A stretch of DNA of 64,000 bases, taken from Pandoraea fibrosis. GTDB lineage: Bacteria; Pseudomonadota; Gammaproteobacteria; Burkholderiales; Burkholderiaceae. The stretch's first letter is position 1, and every line of letters begins with the position of its first letter. Position numbers and translations under genes: made by a program. The stretch lies in the NCBI RefSeq assembly GCF_000807775.2, contig NZ_CP047385.1:4278001-4342000 (forward strand), given 5' to 3'. The notes under the pieces were generated by a model. The model was given only the letters and a program-made list of their open reading frames with translations, ran no database searches and was not told the DNA's origin. Below, piece after piece: positions 35,965-45,863 of the stretch.

Positions 35965-36761
35965 GCCTTGTCCTCCGCGCCAACCGCAAGCGCGGCCGTA
36001 TCGTCGTCATCATCGCGACCAAGATAGGCCTCGATGACCTGCGGGTTGTGCTTGATCTCGTCGGGCTTACCTTCGGCAATGATGCGACCGAAGTTCAATA
36101 CCGCGATGCGTTCGCACAGACCCATCACGAAACGCATGTCGTGCTCGATCATGAAGATCGTGTAACCGCGCGCCTTGATGTTTTCGATCTCGCTCATGAG
36201 ATCGACCTTCTCGCCTGTGTTCATGCCCGCCACCGGTTCGTCGAGCAGCAACAGCTTGGGCTCGGTCGCCAGCGCACGCGCCAGCTCGAGCTTGCGCTGG
36301 TCGCCATACGAGAGGTTGTCGGCGATGTCGTATGCCTTGTGGTCGAGCTTCACCCACGACAGCAATTCATGAGCGCGCTCACGCGAACGCTTCTCCATCT
36401 CGCGAAAACCGGGCAACGAGAGCAGCAGACCTGCCGGGCCGTAGGAAAGATGCCGATGCATACCGACCACCACGTTCTCGATCAACGTCATCTCCTTGAA
36501 GATGCGGATGTTCTGGAACGTGCGGGCAATACCTCGCTGCGTGATCTTGTGCGGCTTCTGCCCCACCAGACTCTCGCCGTCGAACGTAATGCTGCCGCCG
36601 GTCGGCTGCAACAGGCCGGTGATGAGGTTGAAGACAGTCGTCTTACCCGCACCGTTCGGGCCGATCAGACCGAAGATGGTGCCCTGCGGCACCTCGATGT
36701 TCACGTCCTGCAGAACGTGCAATCCACCGAATCGTTTGGAAATATTGGAAAGCTTGAGCAT
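35961..36761 (-). CDS. livG: Branched-chain amino-acid ABC transporter ATPase LivG
   Basis: A 266-residue ATPase with Walker A GPNGAGKTT, LivG-specific TFQNIRIFKEMTLIENVVVG, signature LSYGDQRKLELARAL and Walker B LLLLDEPVAGMN. The C-terminus ends with an extra Asp-rich tail (GRDDDDDTAA) not usual in E. coli LivG. It sits 18 bp after livM and overlaps livF. Confidence 0.95.
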   Translation of the reverse strand: MLKLSNISKRFGGLHVLQDVNIEVPQGTIFGLIGPNGAGKTTVFNLITGLLQPTGGSITFDGESLVGQKPHKITQRGIARTFQNIRIFKEMTLIENVVVGMHRHLSYGPAGLLLSLPGFREMEKRSRERAHELLSWVKLDHKAYDIADNLSYGDQRKLELARALATEPKLLLLDEPVAGMNTGEKVDLMSEIENIKARGYTIFMIEHDMRFVMGLCERIAVLNFGRIIAEGKPDEIKHNPQVIEAYLGRDDDDDTAALAVGAEDKA

Positions 36762-36779
36762 GTCGTGTCCCCCGTCCGC

Positions 36780-37655
36780 TTACGTGGAAGAGGCCGAACG
36801 CGCCTTGTCGGCACGGAACCAACGGCGAAATCGCATCGGATCCCAGATACCCTTGGGCAGAAACAGCACGATCAATACCAGGATCAGGCCGTTGACCACA
36901 AGGCGGAAGTCGTTGAACGCACGCAGCAATTCCGGCAACAACGTCAGAATGGTGCTGCCCAGAACCGGACCCACCAAGCCATTGATACCGCCCAGAATTG
37001 CCATCGTCAGAATCTCGACGCCACGGTCGAACCCGAATTCGTTCGGACCGATGAAGAACGTGAGATGCGCATTGAGCGCCCCAGCCAGACCGGCCAGCAC
37101 CGCCCCCAGCACGAACGCCAGCATCTTGTAGCCGGTGACGTTGATCCCCATGAGGCCCGCCGCCGTCTCGTCTTCCTTGATGGCTTCGAAGGCGCGACCG
37201 ACCTTGGAGCGACGCAGACGCCACAACACGGCAAGGGCAATCACGACAGCACCCGCCACATGCCACCACTGCGTGAGCTGCGGAATGCCATTCAGGCCGA
37301 GTGCACCGCCGGTCAGGTCTTCGGTATTCAGAATCAGCACGCGCACGACTTCGCCGAAACCGAGCGTCGCCATCGCGAGATACACGCCCGACAGACGCAG
37401 CGTCGGCTTGCCGATGATGAATGCGACCAGCGCCGGTGCCGCCATGCCGCCCGCGAGCGACACCGCGAACGGCGTGTCGTAATTCATCGTCAGCAATGCG
37501 GCGGTATAGGCGCCAATGCCCATGAATGCCGCATTGGCCATGGCCAGCATGCCGCACGAGAGCGTGAGGTAAATCGACAGGGCCAGCAGCGCATTGGTGC
37601 CAAGAGTCAGCACCAGATTGCTGTAAACCGCCCAGAAATTATTGAACCAGTCCAT
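36780..37655 (-). CDS. livM: Branched-chain amino-acid ABC permease LivM
   Basis: A 291-residue membrane permease with about eight helices. Family motifs are YLTLSCGMLAMANAAFMGIGA and the EAA-like LRRSKVGRAFEAIKEDE followed by GINVTGYK. It forms the channel with LivH. It is shorter than E. coli LivM (425) because it lacks the N-terminal extension, as is normal in betaproteobacteria. It lies 13 bp downstream of livH. Confidence 0.94.
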   Translation of the reverse strand: MDWFNNFWAVYSNLVLTLGTNALLALSIYLTLSCGMLAMANAAFMGIGAYTAALLTMNYDTPFAVSLAGGMAAPALVAFIIGKPTLRLSGVYLAMATLGFGEVVRVLILNTEDLTGGALGLNGIPQLTQWWHVAGAVVIALAVLWRLRRSKVGRAFEAIKEDETAAGLMGINVTGYKMLAFVLGAVLAGLAGALNAHLTFFIGPNEFGFDRGVEILTMAILGGINGLVGPVLGSTILTLLPELLRAFNDFRLVVNGLILVLIVLFLPKGIWDPMRFRRWFRADKARSASST

Positions 37656-37668
37656 TGCGCCCCCGTGA

Positions 37669-38550
37669 TTACGCTTTGCGTTCGAGCACTTTGCCGAACA
37701 ACCCCTGCGGACGCACCAGCAGGATCAGGAACAGCAGGCCGAACGCCACGGCGTCGCGCATGTTCGAACCGATATACGCGACCGACATGACCTCGGCAAA
37801 GCCAAGGAACAAGCCACCGATCATCGCGCCCCGGATGTCGCCCATGCCGCCCAGAATGATCACCGCAATCCCTTTGTGCAGCATCGGCTGCCCCATCAGC
37901 GGGAACACCGCGTTGGAGTACAGCCCGATCAGCACGCCGGCCATGCCACCCAAACCCGCCGCCGCGAACGACGTCGCCAGAAACAGGCCCTCGACGTTGA
38001 TCCCAAGCAGATAGGCCGCCTTCGGCGATTCGGCAATGGCGCGCAGCGCACGGCCCAGTTGCGTCTTCTTGATCGTGGTGATGAGCACGGCCATGAGCGC
38101 AAACGAGATGAAGATGATCGCGAGTTCAAGCGCCGTCATGTGCACGCCGGCGACGGTCAGGGTCTCCTGCGACACGACGTCGTAGGGGAAACGCAGGTTT
38201 TCCGCACCGAAAATGCCCTGCACACCGTTGTTGAGCAGAATGCCCACGCCAATGGTGGCGATCATCGGGATCAGGTGAGGCGCACCGCGTTTGCGCAACG
38301 GTTTGAGCACCAGCACATCGATGAGCAAGCCCAGCAGACCGGCGACGATGACCGCCGTCAGCATGCCCGCCCACAGCGGCAGATGAAGACGCGCGATGGC
38401 TTGCAGCGCCGCGTAGGCGCCGACCATGAAGACCGCGCCGTGCGAAAGATTGATAACGCCAAGGATGCCGAACACGAGTGTGAACCCGAGCGCGAACAAG
38501 GCGTACACGCACCCGAGGGAGAGCGCGTTGACGAGTTGCTGTTCCAGCAT
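37669..38550 (-). CDS. livH: Branched-chain amino-acid ABC permease LivH
   Basis: A 293-residue permease with about eight helices. Diagnostic segments are YALFALGFTLVFGILGVINL, SHGAVFMVGAYA and the cytoplasmic TQLGRALRAIAESPKAAYLLG. It starts 130 bp downstream of livK, the longest gap in the operon, which contains a stable stem-loop. Confidence 0.94.
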   Translation of the reverse strand: MLEQQLVNALSLGCVYALFALGFTLVFGILGVINLSHGAVFMVGAYAALQAIARLHLPLWAGMLTAVIVAGLLGLLIDVLVLKPLRKRGAPHLIPMIATIGVGILLNNGVQGIFGAENLRFPYDVVSQETLTVAGVHMTALELAIIFISFALMAVLITTIKKTQLGRALRAIAESPKAAYLLGINVEGLFLATSFAAAGLGGMAGVLIGLYSNAVFPLMGQPMLHKGIAVIILGGMGDIRGAMIGGLFLGFAEVMSVAYIGSNMRDAVAFGLLFLILLVRPQGLFGKVLERKA

Positions 38551-38619
38551 GGTGTGTATTCCAGCCTGAGGGACGAAGGCGCGCGTCGTGATGGGGGACG
38601 GCGTGCGCCAGAAACGCCG

Positions 38620-38651
38620 ATGGGCGTAGCGCCTTTCGGCCCTACGCCCAT
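38620..38651 (-). other. Stem-loop between livK and livH
   Basis: ATGGGCGTAG (38620-38629) and CTACGCCCAT (38642-38651) form a perfect 10-bp stem; three more G-C pairs (GCC/GGC) close a TTTC loop. No T tract follows, so it is more likely a 3' mRNA-stability or processing element that gives livK a higher dose than the membrane genes. Confidence 0.6.
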
Positions 38652-38680
38652 GCGGACTTCTTCAAGTACTGCCGGGCTGC

Positions 38681-39832
38681 TTACTTCTCGATGACGTACT
38701 TGCCACCCTTCGTCACGCTGACGATCGGTGCCTGTTGTGCATCGTAGCCTGCCGGCTTGCCGTTCTTGCCCGTGGCCTGACGGAACGCAAACTTGCCCGT
38801 AGCGCCTTCGTGCGTGACCTTCGGCAGCGCGTCGCGCAGTGCCTTGCGATCCGCTTCCAGATTGCCCGAGATCTTCACGTTCTTGATCGCACCGGCCGCG
38901 ATGTACATCGCGTCGTAGGCCTGCGCTGCGAACTGGTCCGGTGCCACGTTGTACTTCGCCTTGTAGGCGCCGATGAACTTCGTGTTGGCCGGCGTATTGT
39001 TCTCGATCGACCACGGGCTACCCACCCACAGGCCATCCGAGCTGCCCTTGGCCAGATCGAACACCTTGACCGAGTTCATGCCGTTGCCGCCGATGAACGG
39101 CACGTTAATGCCCAGCTGACGGGCCTGCACCATGATCGGCGCGCCTTCGGCGATCAGCGCCGAGAGCACGATGGCGTCGGGGTTGCTCGCCTTGATCTTC
39201 GTGAGCTGCGCCTTGAAGTCCACGTCGCCCTTGGCGAACGTTTCGGTCGTCGTGACCGGGATCTTCAGGTCTTCCAGCGCCTTCTTGAAGTTGTCGTAGC
39301 CGCTCTTGGTAAACACGTCGTCGTTGCCGTACAGCACCGCGACCTTCTTGATGCCCGCGTGCTTGGCCGCGACCTTGATGGTCTCGGGCAGCACGTCGGC
39401 TTCGGTCACCGAATTGCGGAAGATGAAATCGCCGATCGACGTAATGCCGTCGGCCGTATTCGACGTACCGAACGCCACCGTCTTGCCGGCTTGTGCGATC
39501 GGATCGGCAGCCTGTGCCGAGTTCGACAGCGTCGGGCCGAACACCATGAGCACCTTGTCCTGGAAGATCAGCTTCTTGAAGACGTTGATCGCCTCTTCCT
39601 TCTTGCCTTGCTCATCTTCGACCTGCAGTACGAGCTTGTTGCCATTGATGCCGCCAGCGGCGTTGATTTCGTCAGCAGCAAGCTGGAAACCGTTTTTGAT
39701 GGCTGCGCCGTATTGCGCAGCACCGCCCGACAGTGCTTCGGCCACACCGATCTTCAGATCGGCTGCGTGGGCCGCAGCCACCATCCCCGTAGCGACAAGC
39801 GCGCTCAGCAACTTGGTCATGGTGCTTTTCAT
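38681..39832 (-). CDS. livK: Branched-chain amino-acid binding protein LivK/J-type
   Basis: A 383-residue periplasmic binding protein, type I fold. A signal peptide ends at AHA (about residue 23). It then has LKIGVAEALSGGAAQYG, QLAADEINAAGGINGNKL and FGPTLSNSA, the usual ligand-binding blocks. It is the first gene of the liv unit and provides substrate specificity (Leu/Ile/Val or a related amino acid or amide; exact ligand not deducible). GGAGGAAGAGG precedes the ATG. Two inverted repeats lie in its upstream region. Confidence 0.93.
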   Translation of the reverse strand: MKSTMTKLLSALVATGMVAAAHAADLKIGVAEALSGGAAQYGAAIKNGFQLAADEINAAGGINGNKLVLQVEDEQGKKEEAINVFKKLIFQDKVLMVFGPTLSNSAQAADPIAQAGKTVAFGTSNTADGITSIGDFIFRNSVTEADVLPETIKVAAKHAGIKKVAVLYGNDDVFTKSGYDNFKKALEDLKIPVTTTETFAKGDVDFKAQLTKIKASNPDAIVLSALIAEGAPIMVQARQLGINVPFIGGNGMNSVKVFDLAKGSSDGLWVGSPWSIENNTPANTKFIGAYKAKYNVAPDQFAAQAYDAMYIAAGAIKNVKISGNLEADRKALRDALPKVTHEGATGKFAFRQATGKNGKPAGYDAQQAPIVSVTKGGKYVIEK

Positions 39833-39916
39833 GAGTCCTCTTCCTCCAATACCTAGTCTCTAGTTATGAGAAGGCGCGCCTTATGAGCGCGCCCATTACC
39901 CTAACTACCGTGTCCG

Positions 39917-39938
39917 TTCTTAAGCCACGGCTTAAGAA
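39917..39938. promoter_or_regulatory. Perfect 10-bp palindrome upstream of livK
   Basis: TTCTTAAGCC-AC-GGCTTAAGAA is an exact inverted repeat with a 2-base centre, 85 bp before the livK start. The shape and place suit a dimeric repressor or activator site controlling the liv operon; the protein is unknown. Confidence 0.6.
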
Positions 39939-39994
39939 AACTCCTAAGGATAACGCAAACCGCCTGCGCCGGACACGACAAATGGGTTTTTGCC

Positions 39995-40038
39995 CCGTTA
40001 TGGCGCATAAACGCAACGCATTTATCGCGCCATAACGG
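39995..40038 (-). terminator. Long hairpin after pmbA
   Basis: CCGTTATGGCGC (39995-40006) pairs with GCGCCATAACGG (40027-40038), and ATAAA/TTTAT extend the stem inside. It begins 12 bp past the pmbA stop and probably ends that transcript, although the downstream tail on the minus strand (GGCAAAAACC) lacks a T run; on the plus strand CTTTT follows. Confidence 0.6.
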
Positions 40039-40050
40039 CTTTTCGCAGCA

Positions 40051-41409
40051 TCAATGACCGGCGATGGTCATTTGTTCAATCAGGATTGACCCCACCTCTT
40101 TGGTACCGCGCACGAGCGTGTCGGCCCCGATGGCGACGATCTGGCGGAACATGTCGTTCAGGTTGCCCGCCAGCGTGATTTCCTCAACCGGGTACTGAAT
40201 CTCGCCATTCTCGACCCAGAAGCCCGACGCACCACGCGAATAGTCGCCCGTCACGTAGTTCACGCCCTGCCCCATCAGTTCGGTTACGAGCAACCCCGTG
40301 CCCAGCTTGCGCAGCATCGCCCGGAAGTCGTCCGTCGGCGCCGTGAGCTTGCTGTACATGCGCAGGTTGTGCGAACCGCCGGCGTTACCCGTCGTCTGCA
40401 TGCCCAGTTTGCGAGCCGAGTACGTCGACAGGAAATAACCCTGCACCACGCCATCGCTCACGACATCGCGAGCGCGCGTCTTCACGCCCTCTTCGTCGTA
40501 GGGCGCACTGCCCATGGCCCGTGGGACATGCGGATCTTCGTGAATGCCCACGTGCTCGGCAAACACCGGCTTGCCCAGCGTGTCGACGAGGAAGGTGGCC
40601 TTGCGGTACAGCGCGCCACCACTCACGCCCTGCACGAACGCCCCCAAAAGTCCGGCGGCGAGCGGGGCTTCGAACAGGACCGCGCATTTGCGCGTGGAAA
40701 GCTTGCGAGCATGCAGACGCGCCAGCGCGCGCTCGGCAGCGTAACGGCCAACCGACTCCGGAGACGCCAGATCGCCGGCCGCTCGCTTGGACGAATACCA
40801 GTCGTCGCGCTGCATATGGCTGCCCGAACCGGCAATCGGCGAGACCGAGAGGTAGTGACGCGAATACGGATAGCCCGACAGGAATCCCCGGGTCGTGCCC
40901 AGCATGAACTGCGAATGCTGCGCCGACACGCCAGCGCCTTCGGAGTTGCGGATGATCGGGCTCACGTCGAGCGCCGCCTTCTCGGCGCGGCGCGCCAGTT
41001 CTACCGCTTCATCAGCGGTAATGCGCCACGGATGGAACAGCGACAGATCCCGCGGATGCATTTCCAGCAGATCGGACTCGGCGAGCCCGGCACAGTCGTC
41101 CTCTGCCGTGAAGCGGGCGATGTTGTAAGCGGCGTCTACCGTGTCGTGCAACGCCTTGCGGGAGAAATCCGACGTGCTGGCATTGCCGCGACGCTGGCCG
41201 ATGAAGACCGTCACACCGACGAGCTTGTCGCGGTTGCGCTCGATGGTCTCGACCTTGCCGCGCCGCACCGAAACCGACAGGCCGTCGCCCTCGGAGATTT
41301 CGGCGGCCGCATCGGTTGCGCCGAGCGAACGGGCGTATTGCAGTACGTCGCTGACGATTTCCTTGAGTTGATCCTGGGTATGCGTGAAGTGCTGGGTCGC
41401 TTGGGACAT
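40051..41409 (-). CDS. pmbA: Metalloprotease subunit PmbA/TldE
   Basis: A 452-residue TldE, the non-catalytic partner of the TldD zinc protease, which processes peptides such as microcins and CcdA in E. coli. It shows DAAAEISEGDGLSVSVRRGKVE near the start, then RRGNASTSDFSRKAL, and the C-terminal TELMGQGVNYVTGDYSRGA and FWVENGEIQYPVEEITLAGN blocks. It lacks an HExxH motif, as expected of TldE. It diverges from darP, the usual neighbourhood in betaproteobacteria; tldD is not in the window. Confidence 0.95.
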   Translation of the reverse strand: MSQATQHFTHTQDQLKEIVSDVLQYARSLGATDAAAEISEGDGLSVSVRRGKVETIERNRDKLVGVTVFIGQRRGNASTSDFSRKALHDTVDAAYNIARFTAEDDCAGLAESDLLEMHPRDLSLFHPWRITADEAVELARRAEKAALDVSPIIRNSEGAGVSAQHSQFMLGTTRGFLSGYPYSRHYLSVSPIAGSGSHMQRDDWYSSKRAAGDLASPESVGRYAAERALARLHARKLSTRKCAVLFEAPLAAGLLGAFVQGVSGGALYRKATFLVDTLGKPVFAEHVGIHEDPHVPRAMGSAPYDEEGVKTRARDVVSDGVVQGYFLSTYSARKLGMQTTGNAGGSHNLRMYSKLTAPTDDFRAMLRKLGTGLLVTELMGQGVNYVTGDYSRGASGFWVENGEIQYPVEEITLAGNLNDMFRQIVAIGADTLVRGTKEVGSILIEQMTIAGH

Positions 41410-41524
41410 CGGCGCGATTGGGTCAGTAGCTGAATAGGAACCGCCATCTTAGCGCGACTTCCTCACCATCGTGCGTGGGCCCAGCAACTATTTGGACGGC
41501 GCGCGCCGCGTTACAATAGCGCCC

Positions 41525-42133
41525 ATGACGCACATTCACCGCTTTAACCGTATCGCTCACAGCGAGCTTGCCGACGAAGGCCCGAGCAAATCCCAGCGCA
41601 AGCGCGAGTCGCATGCCTTGCAGGATCTGGGCGAAGAACTGGTCAATCTTGGCAAGGACGCGCTCGCCCGCGTGCCAATGCCCGACAATCTGGAACGGGC
41701 CGTCCGCGACTGCCGCAAGATCACCGCGCACGAAGGCCGCCGCCGCCAGATGCAGTATGTGGGCAAGCAAATGCGCACCCTCGACGAGTCGGAAGTCGAG
41801 GCGATTCGCCGTGCCCTGGACATCATCAATGGCGTCTCGAAGGCGGAAACCGCCAAGCTGCACGCCCTCGAGCGCTGGCGCGAACGCCTGCTGGCCAAGG
41901 ACGAAGCCCTCACCGAGTTGCTCACCCAGCATCCGGAAGCCGACGCCCAGCAACTGCGCACGCTTGTACGCAACGCGCGCCGCGAACAGGCCGCGCAAAA
42001 GCCGCCCAAGGCCTTCCGCGAACTGTTCCAGGTCCTCAAGGACCTGCTTGGCACCGGGGCGTCCAGCACCGCCGAAGCTTCGGACGATGCCGATAGCGAT
42101 CTGCCGGAATTCCCAACCCGCGAGGAAGACTGA
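41525..42133 (+). CDS. darP: Ribosome-associated protein DarP (YjgA, DUF615)
   Basis: A 202-residue DUF615 protein that assists late 50S assembly in E. coli. It has [19 protein letters not shown], then [20 protein letters not shown] and MQYVGKQMR, rich in basic helices; the C-terminal 30 residues are acidic. The ATG at 41525 has no Shine-Dalgarno, and TACAAT sits only 7 bases before it, so the message could be leaderless. Its TGA overlaps the mog start by one base. Confidence 0.93.
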   Translation: MTHIHRFNRIAHSELADEGPSKSQRKRESHALQDLGEELVNLGKDALARVPMPDNLERAVRDCRKITAHEGRRRQMQYVGKQMRTLDESEVEAIRRALDIINGVSKAETAKLHALERWRERLLAKDEALTELLTQHPEADAQQLRTLVRNARREQAAQKPPKAFRELFQVLKDLLGTGASSTAEASDDADSDLPEFPTREED

Positions 42134-42753
42134 TGGTCGCCCGCTCCCATCCGGACGAACTCCGCGTAGGCCTCGTGTCGATCAGCGATCGCGCGAGCCA
42201 GGGCACGTATGAGGACCAGGGCATCCCCGCCCTTCAGGACTGGCTCGCCAGCGCGCTGGCTTCGCCGTGGGTGGCCGAAACGCGATTGATTCCCGACGAC
42301 GCCGACGGCATCACTGCGACCCTGATCGACCTTGTCGACACGCTGAAGTGCGATCTGGTATTGACGACGGGCGGCACAGGACCGGCGCGGCGCGACGTCA
42401 CGCCGGAAGCCACGCTGCGTGCCGGCACGAAGGAAATGCCCGGCTTCGGCGAACAGATGCGTCAGATCAGTCTGCGCTTCGTCCCGACGGCGATCTTGTC
42501 GCGTCAGGTTGCCGTCATCCGGGAGACGGCAGATCACGCCGCGCTTATCATCAACCTGCCCGGACAACCCAAGTCGATCAAGGAAACGCTCGAAGGACTG
42601 CGCGACGCCGACGGCAAGTCGATCGTGCCCGGTATTTTTGCTGCCGTGCCGTATTGCATCGATTTGATCGGCGGGCCGTACATCGAGACGGACGAAGGCA
42701 TCTGCAAGGCCTTCCGCCCCAAGAGCGCGATTCGCGCACCGAAATCGTCGTAA
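42133..42753 (+). CDS. mog: Molybdopterin adenylyltransferase
   Basis: A 206-residue Mog, which adenylates molybdopterin before molybdenum insertion. Motifs are GLVSISDRASQGTYEDQGIPAL, LTTGGTGPARRDVTPEAT and NLPGQPKSIKETLEGL. It is fused to darP by a one-base overlap (TGATG), so the two are co-translated, and is closed by a bidirectional terminator. Confidence 0.95.
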   Translation: MVARSHPDELRVGLVSISDRASQGTYEDQGIPALQDWLASALASPWVAETRLIPDDADGITATLIDLVDTLKCDLVLTTGGTGPARRDVTPEATLRAGTKEMPGFGEQMRQISLRFVPTAILSRQVAVIRETADHAALIINLPGQPKSIKETLEGLRDADGKSIVPGIFAAVPYCIDLIGGPYIETDEGICKAFRPKSAIRAPKSS

Positions 42754-42801
42754 GCACCTGCCAGGCTGATCTTCCGGGCGTCTGCTCCGGTGATCCTAAA
42801 C

Positions 42802-42833
42802 AAAAACGCCAGCGATTTCGCTGGCGTTCTTTA
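42802..42833. terminator. Bidirectional terminator between mog and orn
   Basis: AACGCCAGCG (42805-42814) pairs with CGCTGGCGTT (42819-42828). Rightward it is followed by CTTTA; leftward by TTTTTG. It serves the convergent mog and orn transcripts. Confidence 0.88.
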
Positions 42834-42857
42834 TCGTGCGGCCGGCCTCGTCGGGCT

Positions 42858-43496
42858 TCAGGCGGAGACCGGCGCCGGAGCATCCGGTGCACCGGGCACG
42901 GCCGTTTTCAGGAAATGCTCGCGGTAGTACACCAGTTCGTCGATCGACTCATGGATGTCGGCCAACGCCGTGTGAGCCCCGCGCTTCGTGAAACCCTTGT
43001 AGACCGTCGGTTCCCAGCGTCGGCAAAGCTCCTTGAGCGTGCTGACGTCCAGATTCCGGTAGTGGAAGAAGGCCTCGAGCTTGGGCATGTGACGCGCCAT
43101 GAAGCGGCGATCCTGGCAAATGGAGTTGCCACACATCGGCGACTTGTTCGGCGGCACGTACTGAGACAGAAACTCGATCAGTTGGGCTTCGGCCGAGGCT
43201 TCATCGATGGCGGACGCCTTGACCCGGTCGATCAGACCCGAGCGGCCATGGGTCGACTTGTTCCAGTCGTCCATGCCATCCAGAACGGCGTCGGACTGGT
43301 GGATCGCGAAGACCGGGCCCTCGATGCGACGCGTCAGCGCAGAATCCGTGACAACGACCGCCACCTCGATGATGCGGTCGCTATCGGGCTGCAAACCGGT
43401 CATTTCCATGTCGAGCCAGACCAAATTGAACTCGGCGCGGGCGAGCGTCGTCCCGGCAGCGGCAGACGTGGGATTTTGGGAGGGAATGACAGACAT
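42858..43496 (-). CDS. orn: Oligoribonuclease
   Basis: A 212-residue DEDDh 3'-5' exonuclease that degrades 2-5-nt RNAs and pGpG, so it also clears c-di-GMP breakdown products. It shows the first motif [20 protein letters not shown], then [17 protein letters not shown], and the third [16 protein letters not shown]. About 20 residues longer than E. coli Orn at both ends (Ala/Pro-rich). It is transcribed away from the Ste24-type protease gene. Confidence 0.96.
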   Translation of the reverse strand: MSVIPSQNPTSAAAGTTLARAEFNLVWLDMEMTGLQPDSDRIIEVAVVVTDSALTRRIEGPVFAIHQSDAVLDGMDDWNKSTHGRSGLIDRVKASAIDEASAEAQLIEFLSQYVPPNKSPMCGNSICQDRRFMARHMPKLEAFFHYRNLDVSTLKELCRRWEPTVYKGFTKRGAHTALADIHESIDELVYYREHFLKTAVPGAPDAPAPVSA

Positions 43497-43598
43497 GATC
43501 GGAAGACTCTGGAAAACGCATCGGTAGGCGACCGGCGCGGCGCCTGACCGGTCGAAAGAACTTATAATTCTCGCATACTTCGGATTCTCCTAAAGCGC

Positions 43599-44846
43599 AT
43601 GTTCACTTATCTCTTCGTGATCTTCCTGCTGGCGATGGTCATGACCAAGCTCTGGCTGGCCGCCCGTCAGGTTCGCCATGTGGTCGCCCATCGGGCCGCC
43701 GTTCCCGAACGGTTCGCCGATACGATCACGCTGACCGACCACCAGCGCGCCGCCGATTACACGGTCGCCCGCACGCGGCTCGGTATGGCAGAGATCTTCG
43801 CGCAGGCCGTGCTGCTCGTTGCCTTCACGCTGCTTGGCGGGCTGAACCTGCTGCACATCGGCATCTCGGAATGGCTTGGCGAAGGGTACGTGGGTCAGAT
43901 CGCGCTGATTGCCGCCGTCCTGCTGATCTCCGGCCTCGTCGACCTGCCGTTCACCTATGTGCGACAGTTCGTGATCGAACAGCGCTTCGGCTTCAACCGG
44001 ATGTCGCTCGGATTGTTCATCGTCGACATGATCAAGGGCACCGCCATCGGCGTCGTGCTCGGGTTGCCGTTGCTCTTTGTCGTGCTGTGGCTGATGGAGC
44101 GCGCGGGGCCGCTGTGGTGGCTGTACACATGGATTGTGTGGGTTGCCTTCAATCTGTTCGTGCAGTTCATCTTCCCGCACGTCATCGCGCCGATGTTCAA
44201 CAAGTTCGAGCCGCTCGCGGACGCGTCGCTGGCGCAGCGCATCGAAGGCCTCATGCAGCGCTGCGGGTTCGCCGCTCGCGGTCTCTTCGTGATGGACGGC
44301 TCCAAACGCTCGGCCCATGGCAACGCGTACTTCAGTGGCTTTGGCCGCGCCAAGCGCATCGTGTTCTTCGATACGCTGATCGAGCGCCTCTCGCCCGCAG
44401 AAATCGAGGCGGTGCTGGCCCACGAGCTGGGGCACTTCAAACGCCGTCACATCACCAAGCGCCTGATCGTCGCCTTCGCACTGTCGCTGGCGTTCCTCGC
44501 GCTGCTGGGCTGGCTGGCCGGGCGCACGTGGTTCTACACCGAACTCGGTGTGATGCCGTCCATGACCGGTAGCAACAATGCGTTGGCGTTAGTGCTGTTC
44601 TTCCTCGTGCTGCCTGTGTTCGGCTTCTTTGCGAGCCCGCTGAGCAGCCTGACGTCGCGCAAACATGAGTTCGAAGCCGACGCCTTCGCCGCCAGCCAGA
44701 CGCAGGCCAGCGATCTGATCAATGCCCTCGTGAAGCTGTACCAGGACAACGCCTCGACGCTCACGCCCGACCCGGTCTACACCGCGTTCTATTACTCGCA
44801 TCCGCCTGCCTCCCAGCGTATCGACCGTCTGCTGGGGCACGCATGA
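43599..44846 (+). CDS. M48 (Ste24/CAAX-type) membrane metalloprotease
   Basis: A 415-residue inner-membrane zinc protease with about seven helices. It has the catalytic HELGH at residues 275-279 ([14 protein letters not shown]) and a third-ligand region [11 protein letters not shown], like yeast Ste24p and bacterial relatives that act in membrane-protein quality control. TATAAT lies at 43563-43568, 30 bp before the ATG, with no clear -35. The 3' end overlaps rsgA by 4 bp. Confidence 0.93.
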   Translation: MFTYLFVIFLLAMVMTKLWLAARQVRHVVAHRAAVPERFADTITLTDHQRAADYTVARTRLGMAEIFAQAVLLVAFTLLGGLNLLHIGISEWLGEGYVGQIALIAAVLLISGLVDLPFTYVRQFVIEQRFGFNRMSLGLFIVDMIKGTAIGVVLGLPLLFVVLWLMERAGPLWWLYTWIVWVAFNLFVQFIFPHVIAPMFNKFEPLADASLAQRIEGLMQRCGFAARGLFVMDGSKRSAHGNAYFSGFGRAKRIVFFDTLIERLSPAEIEAVLAHELGHFKRRHITKRLIVAFALSLAFLALLGWLAGRTWFYTELGVMPSMTGSNNALALVLFFLVLPVFGFFASPLSSLTSRKHEFEADAFAASQTQASDLINALVKLYQDNASTLTPDPVYTAFYYSHPPASQRIDRLLGHA

Positions 44847-45784
44847 AGCGAAGCAGCAGAGTGAAGACGGCGCCGGTCGAAACAAGCGCTCAGGAACGAC
44901 GCCATGGCCGCGTAGCCGCTGCGCATGGTCGTCACTACGTTGTGGAAGCCGACGACGGCGAGACGGTGCTCTGCTTTCCGCGTGGGAAAAAGAGCGAGAT
45001 CGCGGTTGGCGACGAGGTCGCGTGGGCCCGCACGGGGGATCAGGGCGTCATTGAAGAGATTCTGCCGCGGCGCAACCTGCTCTATCGTTCGGACCAGTTC
45101 AAGAGCAAGCTCTTCGCTGCCAACATCGACCAGTTGGTCATCATGCTGGGGACCGAGCCGTACTTCAGTGAGGATTTGCTCGGGCGCGCACTCGTGGCAG
45201 CAGAAGCCAACGAATTGCGGCCCTTGATCGTCCTCAACAAGACAGACGTGGTGGACGCGCTGCCGGCAGCGCGCGAGCGTCTGGCACCCTATCGCGCGCT
45301 GGGTTACGAGGTGCTGGAACTGTCGGTGCGTGCCGATCCGGAAACGGCGAAAGCATTATTGCTGCCGCGCCTCGCGCATCAGGCCTCGCTACTGCTCGGG
45401 CAGTCGGGCATGGGCAAGTCCAGCCTCGTGAACCTCGTTGTGCCCGACGCCGATGCGGCGACGCGCGAGATCTCCACCGTGCTGAACTCCGGCAAGCACA
45501 CGACCACCTTCACGCGCATCTTCCATCTGCCCGATGGCGGATTGCTCATCGACTCCCCCGGCTTCCAGGAGTTCGGCCTGCATCACCTCAAGGAAGGCGC
45601 ACTGGAGCGAGCCTTTCCCGAGTTCCGCCCTTTGCTCACCGGATGCCGGTTCTACAACTGCCATCATCTGAAAGAGCCGGGCTGCGCCATTCTCGAAGCC
45701 GTCGCCGATGGGCGGATCTCGAAACAGCGTCATGCGCTATATGCGCAGCTCGTTCACGAATCGGAGCAAGAGATTCCGTATTGA
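44843..45784 (+). CDS. rsgA: Ribosome small-subunit GTPase RsgA
   Basis: A 313-residue circularly permuted GTPase that checks 30S maturation. An OB-fold covers about residues 20-75; G4 NKTD is at 132-135 before G1 GQSGMGKSS at 186-194, and G3 DSPGFQEF follows; the C-terminal zinc site has [14 protein letters not shown]. Its start overlaps the protease gene by 4 bp (ATGA), which implies coupling. A strong terminator follows. Confidence 0.96.
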   Translation: MKRSSRVKTAPVETSAQERRHGRVAAAHGRHYVVEADDGETVLCFPRGKKSEIAVGDEVAWARTGDQGVIEEILPRRNLLYRSDQFKSKLFAANIDQLVIMLGTEPYFSEDLLGRALVAAEANELRPLIVLNKTDVVDALPAARERLAPYRALGYEVLELSVRADPETAKALLLPRLAHQASLLLGQSGMGKSSLVNLVVPDADAATREISTVLNSGKHTTTFTRIFHLPDGGLLIDSPGFQEFGLHHLKEGALERAFPEFRPLLTGCRFYNCHHLKEPGCAILEAVADGRISKQRHALYAQLVHESEQEIPY

Positions 45785-45811
45785 GCGCGTCGGCCAATCG
45801 GGACCGGCAAT

Positions 45812-45839
45812 AAAAAACCCCGCCTGCGCGGGGTTTTTT
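45812..45839. terminator. Bidirectional terminator after rsgA
   Basis: AAAAAACCCCGC-CTGC-GCGGGGTTTTTT is a perfect 12-bp stem with A and T flanks, so it works in both directions between convergent rsgA and the CobD-like gene. Confidence 0.93.
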
Positions 45840-45863
45840 ATTGTTAGCGATTGTTCGCAGACG

